A stretch of DNA of 64,000 nt from Tigriopus japonicus (taxonomy: Eukaryota > Arthropoda > Copepoda > Harpacticoida > Harpacticidae): positions 1,762,987 through 1,826,986 of the forward strand of contig CM021322.1 in NCBI GenBank assembly GCA_010645155.1, written 5' to 3'. The notes under the pieces were generated by a model. The model did not search any database. It was given only the letters and a program-made list of their open reading frames with translations, and was not told the origin of the DNA. A program made the translations under genes and the position numbers. This document shows positions 34,231 to 46,683 of the stretch, piece by piece (positions within the stretch are counted from its first letter, which is position 1; every line of letters begins with the position of its first letter).

Positions 34231-36579
34231 GGGGAGGGTGTCATGTGCAAGCACCAAGACCAAGGGAAGAGAGACGAATAAGCAGGGAAGAGGTTGTGGC
34301 TGGGATTACAATGCTATTTCAAGAAAATAGCCTAATGAAACCCATAACTAAGTAAGGTTAATTTGATGTCGGTTGGCTTTGATCAGTTTGGGTTAGTTTA
34401 AGTGTTTTAGAATAAATATGGCTATTAACGTTGTATTTTCCCCATTAACTAACCATATAGTAACAACAACATAAAATAACCAAACATTACTTTGCCTTAA
34501 AATAAACTTATCAGTCCCCTACTGTTACTTGCTGTGACCCTTACACTGTGAGTTTGTCAGGCTCTTTTTAAATCCACCTAAAAACAAGGGAAAGGAAACA
34601 TCAGAGGCAATAGAACCAAAACAATAGAAAAATCATAACGGCGAAAAGATAAAGCTAAAAAGCAACAGATCAGATGACTCAGTTCAAAGTTCATGAAATA
34701 AAGATTTTCGAGAAATAAACCAAAGCATGCATTTTAAACCTTTTCTTGCAATAATTTGAGACAGAGAAATTATCTTGATTTTGGAAAAAAATGAGAGCTC
34801 TTGCTCCTTTGAGCAAGGGCATGAGCTCTTTGTAAATGAATTGAAATGAAAAAACGTAGTAATAAAAGAAGTTGGCACCAATCAGAAGAATACTTTCATT
34901 CATTGGTTTAAGGCTAAAACAATCAAATGAAAGAAGGGTCTCCTTTAGTCCGTTTTCAACCAAGAATTGCACCTACACCCCAATAAGAAAGCTTGATTCC
35001 AAAATTTGAAGCATCGTATTTTCAAAGTTTCATTGTATTTTAACACTTATCATCCAATCGACCCCCCCACAACAAATATTTCTATTTTTGAAATTGATGT
35101 TTAATATGCTATCAACCAAATTGGAAAGTCTGGACGATTTAAGAATTTTCCACATTTTTAAGGTGTCTTTCCTTTGCGAAAATGGAAATAATGGTCGAAA
35201 TTCTATGAGCTCTTGAATTGTGTTGGACAGAATAATGTCACTTCTTTTTTCTTGGAGATGTTTCCAAACTACTCCCCTTTCTCCAGGACCAAGTAAAACT
35301 TACTTCATCCCATTTATGTTTTTACAACGATTTAAAGCGATCTAGAACACTGCATGAAAAAGGCAATGAACATCAAAGTGACCGTATCCTGCTTCCTGCT
35401 TCATGTTCCAGCAATAAATTCGCACTTATTTGTCTTTACATTACATCCTAAATTAATCCAAACCATCCTAGAAGTTATTGAAGGGACATTGGATGTTTGA
35501 TCATGTCAAACTGTCCACACATTTCTGTAATATTTAGGTTCAAAGTATAAGAAAGACACAATTGTTTTGACAGGGTATATCGGCGTTCTCAGTTGTCCTT
35601 TATTTTTTTGTGCAATTTGGGTTGTACTTTTTCAACAAATATTTCACCCACCATATTGTTTTTATGTTACAGCCAAAATAAAAACTCATCTAACGCAAAT
35701 GAATTTGAATGATAAAAGGTTCTTAAATATAGGCAAAGCTGGATATAAAAATGTTTGGATTATAATGAAAAAGAAAAGATTAGTTTGCTCTTCATTAGAG
35801 AACACAACAGAATATCTCTTTATGCAAGAGTCACATTTGATTTGAGAATAATAATACGAAGAAATACAAAATTCTTACTTTGAAACTTTAACTGTAGTAA
35901 CTACTAACCAATTTTTGAAATTGAGTTCATCCAGGACTGTAAGCTTTCTTTGTTTTCATAAAAAATCCGCAAAGCAACAAGAGGTTTTTAAGATGTGTTT
36001 GTGACTTGCTTTTTAGCCGTTTTTGTTTCTCCAGAAGATCAATCATCAACTCTTTATTTCTTGGATTCATTCCAAGTTAATATATCTACCAAGAGGGTTT
36101 ACCCTTTTGAGTTTTCCCTCCACAATTTACTAACAAAGCTTAATACTCTTCATTTCATTATCAATGAAACAAATTAATTCCTAATTCATAATGAGGAATC
36201 TATGCTCAAACATGTCATAGCCATAATTGGTTATGATATGATATCATAGCCAATAGCTTGAGTTTTGGTGAGTAAATTTTCCTTGATATCACTATCTTCT
36301 TGGATAAGACTGATACCAATTTGAACATTTATTTCAAAGTATCACAATGCGCATGGTGTTAGCCAAGGACCCCTGAAAGGGCTGGACGCGAACTCCGATT
36401 TTTGAAAAAATGGTATGAGGCCGAGGCTATATTTTGATCCAACGGCGTTTATTCGTTTTTAACGACTAAAGCTGTTGAACATGCATCTTGAAAGAAATCA
36501 TTCAAACTTATTAAGTGAATATTTATCGACTGAATGTTCTCCACCTCGGATTTTGAAGTCCCAGCACCCTTTTTCCTTG
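34231..36579. other. No gene seen
   Basis: AT-rich with short frames only. A 24-base stretch at 36362-36386 weakly resembles the terminus of the 2.9-kb element at 48608. Confidence 0.5.
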
Positions 36580-36587
36580 TCCCATGA

Positions 36588-37476
36588 TAGGGGTGGGCGA
36601 GAAGCCGGTGTCGGTGTCGAGGTGTCGATACCGACACCGGCTTTTTTGGATTTCGGTGTCAGTGTCGACACCAGGTTTCTGGTGTCGACGTTTTAAGGTT
36701 TCGTGAGTTTTTTCCGAAAGCTCCGCAAATCGCACAAAAATTACATTGAAAGGCTTGCAAAGCAGGGTGTTTTAATGCCAGTCTTTGGCAAACCGTTCAA
36801 GATTTTCTTGAAATCAACATTTCTCCGAAATGTACGATTTTGATAACAAAATGCCATTGCAAAGAAATGTAAGCATCTAAGGATAAACCTATTTCTCCAA
36901 AGTTTTGCCAAAAGTGGCATTAAAAACCACTCTCTAGCTGGAAACTATGTCTCAATACGACCGCAAGAGGCGCTTATTTTGTGGAATCAGCTGAAATTTT
37001 GATCAAGGTTAATTAAAATCTAATTAGTTGTTGTTGGAGGCACACTTGACACAAACCGGATTTAACAATAGAAATTTCAATTTCCCCAATAGATTTTTTC
37101 CTTTAAACAACCAAAATATTAGAAAAGTTTGGGAAATACTACGAAAAAATATAATTCTGGACCTTACTTGCAAAAAATTCCAAACGGGAAAGTTATGTTG
37201 CTTACCCTTCATTTGAGGTTAAGGGCCACCAAAAAAGGTTGGAACTTGTTATGTATTTGATAAAACTTAGGATGATGATTTTTAAACCCCAAATTCTAAT
37301 ATGAATTACTGGTGTCGGTGTCGTTCTTGGTGTCGGTGTCGGCGTCGACACCAGCGGTGCCGACACCACGGTGTCGATGGGAAACTTTGACACCGGTGTC
37401 GGTGTCAGTGTCGGTTCCAACCTTCCGGTGTCGGTGTCGGTGTCGAGGTCAAAATTGCCGGTGTCACCCATCCCTA
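36588..37476. mobile_element. 889-bp hAT-type element with GGTGTC-rich ends, copy 1
   Basis: Termini TAGGGGTGGGCGA and CACCCATCCCTA are inverted and flanked by the 8-bp TSD TCCCATGA (36580-36587, 37477-37484). Both subterminal regions are packed with GGTGTCG / CGACACC repeats (36605-36695, 37310-37460), which pair across the element. No transposase is present. Confidence 0.92.
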
Positions 37477-37484
37477 TCCCATGA

Positions 37485-38512
37485 TGATTTGACTTTCGGC
37501 TCTCTGAAGGATTTTAGTCCTCATAACATTGGGGGAAATACATAGATGGAATCTTACCCCACCCATTAGTCCAAGTACTTGGACACAATGCTCAACAGAT
37601 GTATCTGGTGGTATCTAGAGTGTTACTCCTCTTCCATCTCTATCAACACCGTTAACAGCTCCACAATGCAGGTATCATTTCCATAGGAAATGAAGAAATG
37701 AGAATTGTCTCATTTTGAAAGAAGTAGTCCAAGTATGAGAAGTTGTTGGCTATAACCATTGCAGGGCACATTTGACGGGTCTGGATGAGATCAGCCATCT
37801 GATCCGAATTGGAATTGAAGCAAAAGCAAATCAAATTGGTTGAAAAGCTGACATTCTGTGAGCAAAATGAAAACGACGCGGTTCAAAGTCAAAAGCAACG
37901 TGGGAGAAGTAGGCTGGACAACGTTTGGTTCAAAATAAACCCTGGTTGAATGGCAGGGAATCTTCAGTTTTAGGCACACATCAAGCTTTTTCAGCTTCCA
38001 GCCAAGTTCACTTTATCAATCACGACGTCCTTGAGACTAAACAGGTGAAAAATATAAGGACTAAATCCTGGATCGTGGATTTGATTCATTTGCATGCAAA
38101 TGTTTGAAGTCAAGGCTCAAGAAGGTAAGGACCATGCAGGACTAGGGTTAAGGGTCCTTCAGGGCCAGGGCATCATGTCTTTTGATTGCAAGGATCGGCT
38201 CTATATGCTTGATCGGGTTTGATTGATCTTCTTAGATCCCCTTGTCCAATGACAAAGTAAGTTTTAGTATTTGTGACAATCGGATTGAGCAAAAAAATGC
38301 ACACAATGAAATATTGCTGGTATCATTTCCTTCAGCAGACTTTGAGAGGGTCCACGTAGTCTGAGTCAGATCACCAATTTGGGCTGGTTCGGCAATTTGC
38401 CGAAGGCAAAGCAAAATCTTGAGCCCATCCATTGGTTGAAGGTCCACCTCGCATGTTTCAAACTCATCTTGACGTGTACTTTATTTGCTCAAATTCTTGA
38501 CACTTGAGTAAT
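37485..38512. other. No gene seen
   Basis: Unannotated DNA between the hAT element and the gypsy element; short frames only. Confidence 0.5.
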
Positions 38513-38517
38513 CTTCC

Positions 38518-38616
38518 TGTAGAGTACTCCCTCTTTGCTTCTCTATTTCTCTCTATCTGATCTTTACCTGTATATCTCTCTCTGCAAATAAAATCAGTTA
38601 TCCAAATCACTCAGGA
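38518..38616 (+). repeat. 5' LTR of the gypsy element (99 bp)
   Basis: Starts TGTAGAGTACTCCC and ends CACTCAGGA, identical to the 3' LTR. It contains CTCT-rich DNA and an AATAAA. 99 bp is unusually short for a Ty3/gypsy LTR. Confidence 0.95.
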
Positions 38617-38698
38617 TGGCGCAGTCGGTAGGATCTACGTAAGACGCCGAGTGTTGTGTTTGAAACAGTGCAAGTGTTCAGTGCTCTCGACAAGAACC

Positions 38699-39211
38699 AT
38701 GTCCGACAACAAGGATCCCATTATGGTTGAAGCTTCAAAAGGGATGATGCCCACTGTAACCGACATTGGAGACGAAGCAGTACTGGTACACGCAAAACGC
38801 TCAGCGAGAACATTTCGAGGACATTTTTCAAGGGCAATAAGTTCGTTCGATAAAGCAATTGATAACATACAGAAAAATCCATCTGTATTTGCGACAGAAC
38901 AAGTCAAGAAAGAGTTTCAGAAATTTGAAGAATCCTTCGTAAAAATTGAACATGCATATAGTAAATGCATGATTCTGGTGGAACCTTCAAAAGTTAAGGA
39001 ATGGGAGGCTAAAATGAATGACGTCATTTCGGAAAAAGATAACGTTTTAGATTTAGAAATTTAGAAAAATTTGATTTAGAAAGCACATCATCAATTAAAG
39101 AGCAACAGGAATACGTTAAACAATTCATCGATCCAGAATTAGAAGTTAAAATTGAAATAAAAATTGATCCCTTCATGAAAATTTTTGGGGACAACGGAAT
39201 GATCAAAACAA
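38699..39211 (+). pseudogene. gypsy gag, N-terminal part (frameshifted)
   Basis: ATG at 38699 opens a 121-codon frame (MSDNKDPIMVEASKG to KDNVLDLEI) ending at TAG 39062-39064. A continuation in the frame of the downstream pol gene runs from about 39065 to the insertion at 39214. The frame change lies in a direct repeat GATTTAGAAA, suggesting slippage or a small duplication. Charged and helical, as gag matrix/capsid N-termini often are; no specific motif. Confidence 0.75.
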
Positions 39212-39213
39212 TA

Positions 39214-40762
39214 GGACATGTATAAGGTTGCTTCAAGTGAGCGTTTTAAATCATTCCGCGGGCGGCAAAACAGGGCCGTTGGCTGTGCTGAGCTGCTCAG
39301 CCCATTTTGGCGAATCCAAGTTTTTCCCATTTTAACGTGCATTTGATGATTCTAGGTCCCTGGAAACGATCTTAATTTTACGTTTTGATCCCTCTGCTTT
39401 CACTTGGTTGAAAATATGCCCAATTTGTTTGCTTGAAAATGATACAGAAAAGATTAGATCTTAACAGAAAGGAGCGTTAAAAAATATTGCATTTCTCTAT
39501 ATGTTAAGTATTTTGAAATATTGAAATGATTCTTTGGAACCCACTGAACAAATCCGCATCTTAATATTAGTGTTTGGATCAATGTTAAGTCCTATTTTTG
39601 CAATAGCACAAGGCCTGCTTACTTGCTTTTAAATCAATCACCCTAATATTATTTTTTGCATATTATTGACCCAATTCCAGCCAAGGTATCCTTAAGGGTG
39701 GAAATACACGGACAGGCGAAAGTGGCAGGCCAGCCATTTTTTCAGCCTGCCTGGCTGAATTTTGACCTAACCCACCTGAAAAATGAAGCCTACCTGCAGA
39801 CCGGCTCATTTAGAGTCGAAATACACGAGCAAGAAAAGTGGCAGGACAGTCATTTTTTCAGCCTGCTCGGGGGAAGTTCGAGCTTACCAAGCTGAAAAAT
39901 GAAGCCTACCTGCAAGCCGGCTCATTTAGAAATTGTTCTAATTTATGCCTGCCTGTTGGAAGTTACGATCAAACAGTTGAAATTCAAAATGCCGGAACTA
40001 AAGAAAGGATTTAAGGAAGTCTTAATTGACCTTATATGGCCTTGAAAGGACTGCATCCAAATGATTCATCTTTTTCAGTACTCATATTGCCGATGTGGCT
40101 CCCTTTTGTTGATGCGCAATGTGCCATTTCACGGGTATGATCACTACGCTATGTGGCATGCAACTACGGGTATAATAAGGGAGGTCGGTAGGTAAGCTTA
40201 TTCTATGGGGACGACGATGTCCCCATGTGGTTGAGTCAAGATATAGTAGTCGACTTCTTTATCATGAACGAAATTCGATATTTACATCATGGTGCTAACG
40301 CACCTCAATCGTGCATTTCAAGAGGGGTTAATTAACCTCACAATTCAGAGAAAACTTAGGAGAAATGGATAATCCACACAAGACCAAACAGGTTCAAGTA
40401 GGAAGGAGGAACGCAATATGAAAGTACAAGGGAGAGCAGAGAAATTGAAAACTCCACACGCACCATCTTTTCCGTAACAGAAAAGAGCCTGCGCGTGTAT
40501 TTCTGATTCCAATTTTGGTATGTCAAACTTTGACCTGTCAGGTTGAAAAAGCAGCCTGTCGAGGAGTTTAACCTGTCCGTGTATTTCCACCCTAAGTGAA
40601 ATACCGATCGTTTCCAAGGACCTAGAATCATCAAATGCTCGTCAAAATGGGAAAAACTTGGATTCGCCAAATTGGGCTGAGCAACTCAGCACAGCCAACG
40701 GCCTTGTTTTGCCGCCCGCGGAATGATTTAAAACGCTCACTTGGAGCAACCTTGTGCATGTC
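39214..40762. mobile_element. TA-flanked long-inverted-repeat element, copy 1 (inside gypsy gag)
   Basis: Termini GGACATGTATAAGGTTGCTT and (inverted) GACATGCACAAGGTTGCTCC begin inverted repeats of about 165 bp containing CATTCCGCGGGCGGCAAAAC. TA flanks both ends, and removing the element with one TA keeps the gypsy reading frame. Without the nested insertion and its duplicated TAA, its length is exactly 649 bp, equal to the copy at 48961-49609. The TA target and structure suggest a Tc1/mariner-type foldback MITE. Confidence 0.9.
39696..40592. mobile_element. 897-bp Harbinger-like element nested in the TA element
   Basis: Perfect 21-bp terminal inverted repeats starting GGGTGGAAATACACGGACAG. 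The TSD is TAA (39693-39695, 40593-40595), and the empty site is seen in the copy at 48961-49609. A 3-bp TWA target and GG-starting termini fit PIF/Harbinger. The inner left part has a partly repeated block (GGCAGG..AGCCATTTTTTCAGCCTGC) twice. No transposase was recognised. Confidence 0.88.
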
Positions 40763-40764
40763 TA

Positions 40765-43674
40765 ATTGAAGAAGAATTCGCCTTGAGATATCCTTTATTT
40801 ACGCGAAGACTAGAATATTTCCGTTACACAAGAAAACAGGACCAAACACCTTCCAATTTTGTGGCAAAATTAATTCAACTTAGTTACGAAGCCGATCTGC
40901 CAAGTCTAACAACAAATGAACTCCAAGTATTTCGGGTGTTAACTGGTATTAAGGAAGATAAATTGCTCACCAAATTATTGGAATTGAAAACACCCAGCTT
41001 TGAAGATGTTCAAAAGAAAATTACTACCTGGGAAGTGACCAACTATAATAAAAAGACTTGTACTCAATCTTTCGATTCTGAGACAAGACAAGTGCAAAAA
41101 TTCAAGAAAAAATGGAATCAAAGTTCTTCATCCCAATGGCACAATAAAGGATTGCCAGATCATTGCAAAAATAAGTGTTTTCGATGTGGTTCCGCTAAAC
41201 ACCGACGTACCAATTGTACCAAGGATAAGGTATATTGCAAAAACTGTGCCAATAATAGCCATGCCACCATAATTTGTTTAAAAGAGTGGAATTCCAACCG
41301 TTCAAATGATCATAGATCATCGAATTTTAATCGTGGTTCATCAAGACCTCAATCAAGAGTTTCTTCTCGAGCTCCTTCGAGATTATCTGCACCTGAACCA
41401 AACAATGAATCTCAAGATGCAGGTAACACCCTGTCCACAGTGAAACCCGCAACGGTTACCAGAAGTAAACCAACACCCAAGTTGGCCATCGAGTTCACGG
41501 TAGGACAAAACAAATTTGCATACTTAGTGATACCCGACACTGGAGCAACCCGCACCGTTATTGCTTATGACATTGCCCAAAAGTATAGAATTCCTTATTC
41601 TAAAGAGAAGGAATTTCTGCGAGCTGCAAATGGTCAACGAATGAATTGCGAGGGAACAGCCTTATTGGAAGCAAATATTCCTAGTAAAAAGACGGTATAC
41701 ATAAGTGCCATTATTTCAAAAGATTTGAATTCAGAAATTCTAGTGAGTTGGCACGACCTGGTCAACTTAGGCGTTATTCCGCCATCATTTCCGTCTTGTT
41801 TACATGTGAACCATGAAAATGCAACTTTGGAAAAAGTTTTCGAGGACTTCCAGGATGTTATTAGCGACACTTTACCTGACAAACCAATGGAAGGTCCTCC
41901 AATGGAAATTAAACTCAAAGATGAACCGATTAACCCGCTTCGAGTAATGAAAGCTCGACCATTTCCACATCATTGGCAAGATGACGCCACGGAATTAGTT
42001 ACTAAATTGATAAAAAGCAACGTTTTGGTGCCCGCACCCGATGCAACCGAATGGATTTCCCCTGCCCAATTTGCACCGAAAGAAGGAGGCAAAGGTGGAC
42101 TTCGTTTAGTTACTGATTTCCGAGAATTGAACAAACATGTTGTTAGGCCAGTGCATCCATTTCCATCAGCCCAAGAAATTGTAAGAAAAATCCAGCCAGA
42201 TGCTCGATATTTCGCCGTGATGGATGCGGTCCAAGGTTATTTTCAAATTCAGCTTTCTGAAGAAGCTTCGAAATTAACAACATTTTTATTATTCAACGGG
42301 AAATATCAATATAAAAGAGGGCCCATGGGACTTGCATCCACAAATGATGAATGGTGCAAGAGATCAGACGCAGTTGTGAATGAATTTGAATGGGCTGAGA
42401 AGATTGTTGATGACATCTTACTTTGGGCACCCACAGAAAGTGAATTATTAAAACGAATAAGACTCGTTCTCAAGAAATGTCGAAACATTAATTTGACCAT
42501 TTCACGACGAAAGTTTCAATTCGGACGCGAAGTAAAATTTGCTGGATATATTGTATCTGAAAATGGAGTAAAGCCGAATCCTGAAAAGATTCAGGCACTG
42601 TCAAAATTTCCTTCACCAAGAGATCTGACTACTTTAAGATCATTCTTGGGACTTGTCAACCAATTGGGAAATTTCATTCCCGATATAACGCATATGACAC
42701 GAAATATGCGTCAACTTTTAAAGAAAGACAACCCGTTTCAATGGCTTCCTGACCATGAAGAAGAATTTCAAAAAGTGAAACGAATTTTGACCTCTGAAGT
42801 GTTAGTGCACCCCTTCGATCCATCTCTTCCAACTGAATTGCTGACAGATGCATCTCGAACGCATGGAATAGGATTCATGCTATTACAAAGAACAAGAGAA
42901 GCACAACCGAGAATTGTCCAATGTGGATCATTTGCATTAACTCAAGCACAATCAAATTATGCGGTAATTGAACTTGAATGTCTTGCCATTGTACGAGCAA
43001 TGCAAAAATTTGATTACTACTTAAGGGGAATGGACAATTTTACAGTTGTCACAGATCATAAATCTTTGATTGGAATCATGAAAAAGCCAATCACTGACAT
43101 TACGAACCCTCGTCTTTTACGTTTCCGCGAAGCGCTTTCTCCCTACAATTTCAATATAACATGGAATGCTGGTAAGGATCATTTAATTGCCGACGCACTC
43201 TCCAGAGCACCAGTTTTTCCTCCCGAGGAAATGGACAAAGAAGACAATGTTGAAATGTGCTATAGAGTGGCGGAAGATCCTTCACTTCAAATGTTATTTG
43301 ACAACATTGATGATGATTACCGATCTCTTATACAAGCGTTGAGCAAAGAAGTTGACGTTAAAAAGCTGCCTGCTTCACACCCTGCTCGAGCATTATCTAA
43401 TATCTGGCAAGATCTCTCTCTTTTTGACAATGAAGAAGAGACATTGATTATCTATGGAAATCGCATAATTGTTCCATACCTTGCCAGGAAAGAGATTTTA
43501 AGGATGTTACATATATCTCACCAAGGCATCAACAAAACAAGACAAGCTGCTCAGCAACTGTATTACTGGCCAGGGATCAATAATGAAATCCAGAACTTGA
43601 TTGAAAAATGCCAAGCTTGCCAAAGATTTCAAGCCTCTCAAAGAGCAGAACCCATTCAAAGTACAACGATCTGA
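40765..43674 (+). pseudogene. gypsy gag C-terminus, protease, RT, RNase H and integrase N-terminus
   Basis: One long open frame. It has two CCHC zinc knuckles (CFRCGSAKHRRTNC, CKNCANNSHATIIC; about 41176-41277), protease DTGA at about 41534, RT from about 41930 with LVTDFRELNKH and the catalytic box IVDDIL near 42402, RNase H with LTDASRTHGIG and VTDHKSL (42840-43070), and the integrase zinc site (LHISHQGINKT then CQACQ, about 43510-43620). It ends at an in-frame TGA (43672-43674), beyond which the same frame continues into the integrase core. The RT box has I where most gypsy elements have F or Y. Confidence 0.9.
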
Positions 43675-44415
43675 GGACCAATGGATTTGATTGGAGCAGA
43701 TCTATTCCAATGGTCAGGTCAGACCTGGTTAGCAATGACTGATGCCTATTCTGGATACATATTTGCACACAAGTTGAGGAGGACCACCACAACAGATGTC
43801 ATTAAAGTGATGGAAAATGTTTTTCTCACATTCGGATACCCAAAAGTTCTCCGATCCGACAACGGTCCTCAATTCAGAACAGAAATGACCACGTACTTGA
43901 AGAACCATGGAACAATTCACGAGACCTCATCACCTTATAATCCTTCATCGAACGGTCTAGCTGAATCATCAGTAAAATCCATCAAGAGTCTACTTAAGAA
44001 ATGTAACTTGAGTGGAGAAGACTTCAATATTGCATTGAGTCATTTTCAAGGAATCCCAAGAGAGGACGGATATTCTCCAAATCAGCTATTCTTTGGTAGG
44101 AGTTTGCGAAACGCTCTTCCCAAGATATCGGTTGATCAAGATTTTTGCCCCGATGGCAAAGCAGCAAGGGACAAGATACGATTACGAAAAACCTTGCAAT
44201 CTGATATTCGATCCAAGCCATTAAAAACAATTGCAATAGGAACAAAGGTGTTAGTGCAAAACCCTATCAGCAAAATTTGGGATTGCAAAGCAACCGTAAC
44301 AAAGCTTCTCGAACATGGAAGAAGTTATGAATTAGACGACGGTGATAAAATATTTCGAAGAAATCGAAAATTCATCAAACCTTTTGGCAAAACTGTATCA
44401 TTCAAATTAGACTGA
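43675..44415 (+). pseudogene. gypsy integrase core, downstream of the stop codon
   Basis: In the same frame as the preceding pol segment. The D,D,E triad is visible as MTDAYSG, RSDNGPQF and AESSVKSI, followed by a C-terminal DNA-binding part. It is separated from the zinc-binding N-terminus only by TGA at 43672; an ATG at 43681 could not give a full-length integrase. Confidence 0.85.
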
Positions 44416-44511
44416 AATGTCAAATCTCACAGTGTTTATTGCCAAGTGATTCTGGATACGGCCACTGGCAATTGAAATTCATATGGTTTTGACAACCCAT
44501 CTTGGGGGGCG

Positions 44512-44610
44512 TGTAGAGTACTCCCTCTTTGCTTCTCTATTTCTCTCTATCTGATCTTTACCTGTATATCTCTCTCTGCAAATAAAATCAGTTATCCAAA
44601 TCACTCAGGA
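44512..44610 (+). repeat. 3' LTR of the gypsy element (99 bp)
   Basis: Identical to 38518-38616. It is preceded by the G-rich polypurine tract and followed by the TSD CTTCC. Confidence 0.95.
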
Positions 44611-45060
44611 CTTCCTTTGTGTAATTTGCTTTCGTTAGGGCTATTATACATCCAATGGTGGTGGCCACTCAAGTATCAAACCTCATTCAATGATCACTTG
44701 ACAGTCACTCATGCTTGTGACCAATGATGTAGCCCTCCCTGATATGGTCATCCACCTAATCTTCACTCATTCTCATTCACTCATCCATGGCTGAAGTTGG
44801 GGTCCTGGAAACACCAGCATCAGACTAATTTTTGGGCATGGGGTTGACCTTTAGAAAGTCTATGAGTTGGCTAGACCCCCTTGGGACACAGGAAACACTG
44901 ATTAGCGCACTATCTCTTGTTGTTTCGGTCGATTTCCATTTGATTTTCGGCCCCCAACATGGCCGTTTGTAGTTCTTTGTTTACGAACTTTCGGCCTCAT
45001 ACGTGAAGGTTTCGTGACCAAAAATTCCGCGAGTTCGTATCCAGTATTTATACTATTATA

Positions 45061-46164
45061 TAGAGCTCTATATTAGAAAGAGTACAACCATATCCAACGC
45101 CATCTAGTTGATTTGGCTCGCAACTGCTCGCCGTTCCCAAAACAATGCACAAGTACCCTCTAAGCAGAATTTTTTTTCCAAAATATGAGACCAAGAAAGC
45201 AACTTTTGAGAAACTAAAGGGCCTAGAACCCTTATGAAGGGGTCCAAAATGAACTGTTAGTGTGTTTCAAATGAGTTAAGATTGCATTACTTGTAAAATT
45301 AGGTTTAAAGCTTTAAAAGACATTAAAAGAAAGAAAATCTATCCCCTTGGACATATTGATGCACGTGGTGCTGGCAACAATGTGATTGGAAATGAAATTG
45401 CAAGGCTGCTGAATTCTCTTCCCTCTTGTGTTTGGCTGTCATGGTCATTGCTGAGAAAAAGCACAGGGAATTGTATTCCTCTTTTGAATTCACCCCTGAC
45501 TGCAATTTAAACTTGCCCACCTACCCATTGATATGCAAGATCACAGGAGTAGCTGCTGGTGGCCAGCGGGGGAGTCCAGTCAAATGCTTGCTAGCTTCAG
45601 ATGGCTTCCCCAGCTTGCCCACTGGCACTTGTTAAGAAGGGAACTGATAGGATTGCTGGGCCGGGCCAGCTTTCTCTCTCGCGCTCACTCTCTCTCGCTC
45701 TCGCTCTCCACACTGAGCTCAGTGAACAAACAAGGAGGACTTGACTCAACATTTCAGGGTTGAAAGGTGAAGAAAGGAAAACTCAACATGCTCCTCTCTA
45801 CCAATATTCTATCTGAAACATTTTTTATGGAAGGAGCCCTGATTGCGAACGTTTTCTCTGAAAAGCATTGATCAGAGTGAGGGGTGAGATATTAATTTTT
45901 CTCTTGGTCTTTTGGGTTTTCAACCTAATTTTCCAAGTAATTCAGCTTTGAATCATTTGAAACACTAATAGGTCATTTTGAACCCCTTCATTAAGGTTTT
46001 AGGCCCTTTAGTTTCTCAAAAGTGGCTACCTTGTTCTCATATTTTGGAAAAGTTGTTCAGCTTAGAGGGTACTTGTGCATTGTTTTGGGAACGGCGAGCA
46101 GTTGCGAGCCAAATCAACTAGATGGCGTTGGATATGATTGTACTCTTTCTATTATAGAGCTCTA
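45061..46164. mobile_element. 1104-bp foldback element with about 200-bp inverted arms
   Basis: Ends TAGAGCTCTATATTAGAAAG and its inverse, flanked by the 8-bp TSD CTATTATA (45053-45060, 46165-46172). The arms share CATATCCAACGCCATCTAGT, GCTCGCAACTGCTCGCCGTT and TTTTGAGAAACTAAAGGGCC. The interior has a CTCTCGCTCTC stretch (45670-45710) and no convincing gene. A partial third copy of the arm is at 53287-53450. Confidence 0.9.
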
Positions 46165-46683
46165 CTATTATATAAGTTATCCCTGTGTTAGCAAACCAAA
46201 ACAAAATGCACTCTTAGTGATGAGAATAATGTGCAAGAATGGCCTTTCATACTTTGCATAAAACATTGTGATCAAGGACTTATTAGATGAAATAAAGCAT
46301 CTTGAATAGTGCAAAAGCAGGGGTTCCTGTGCAAAAGACACAATGAAAAACCCCTTGTTAAGTCTAAAACTTGAAAAAATCCACAAAATACTCTCTGACA
46401 GTGCATCTACACCTTTGGCATCACTTTTTGCACTTGGATTTTCAAGTATTTGATCATAATTTTTAGACCTTGAAGGTGCCACTAGCTCCTTAGATGATCT
46501 TAGTACTCTTGGTTAAGCAAATTTATTTTGTTCTTGTAATGTGAAGCGGCTTTAAAGATTTAAGATTATTCATTATTTCTTGCTCCTCCACGCATGTTTT
46601 TTTTTCGTTTGGTCTAATTCTTCTACAATCAGAACCAACCAATCAGAAGTGAGAATCCAAAATGAGATGATCATAATTATGAC

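Larger units (their letters stand above)
38518..44610 (+). mobile_element. Ty3/gypsy LTR retrotransposon, disrupted by nested elements
   Basis: Two identical 99-bp LTRs (38518-38616, 44512-44610) are flanked by the 5-bp TSD CTTCC (38513-38517, 44611-44615). Order inside: presumed primer-binding region at 38617, gag, protease, RT, RNase H, integrase, and a polypurine tract TTGGGGGGCG just before the 3' LTR. RT before integrase places it in Ty3/gypsy. There are three lesions: a frameshift in gag near 39064, an insertion at 39214-40762, and an in-frame TGA at 43672-43674 in the integrase. There is no env-like frame. Confidence 0.95.

Noticed and set aside
36362..36386. Similarity to the terminus of the 2.9-kb element
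   Set aside because: Only about 18 of 24 bases match, and no partner terminus or TSD nearby.
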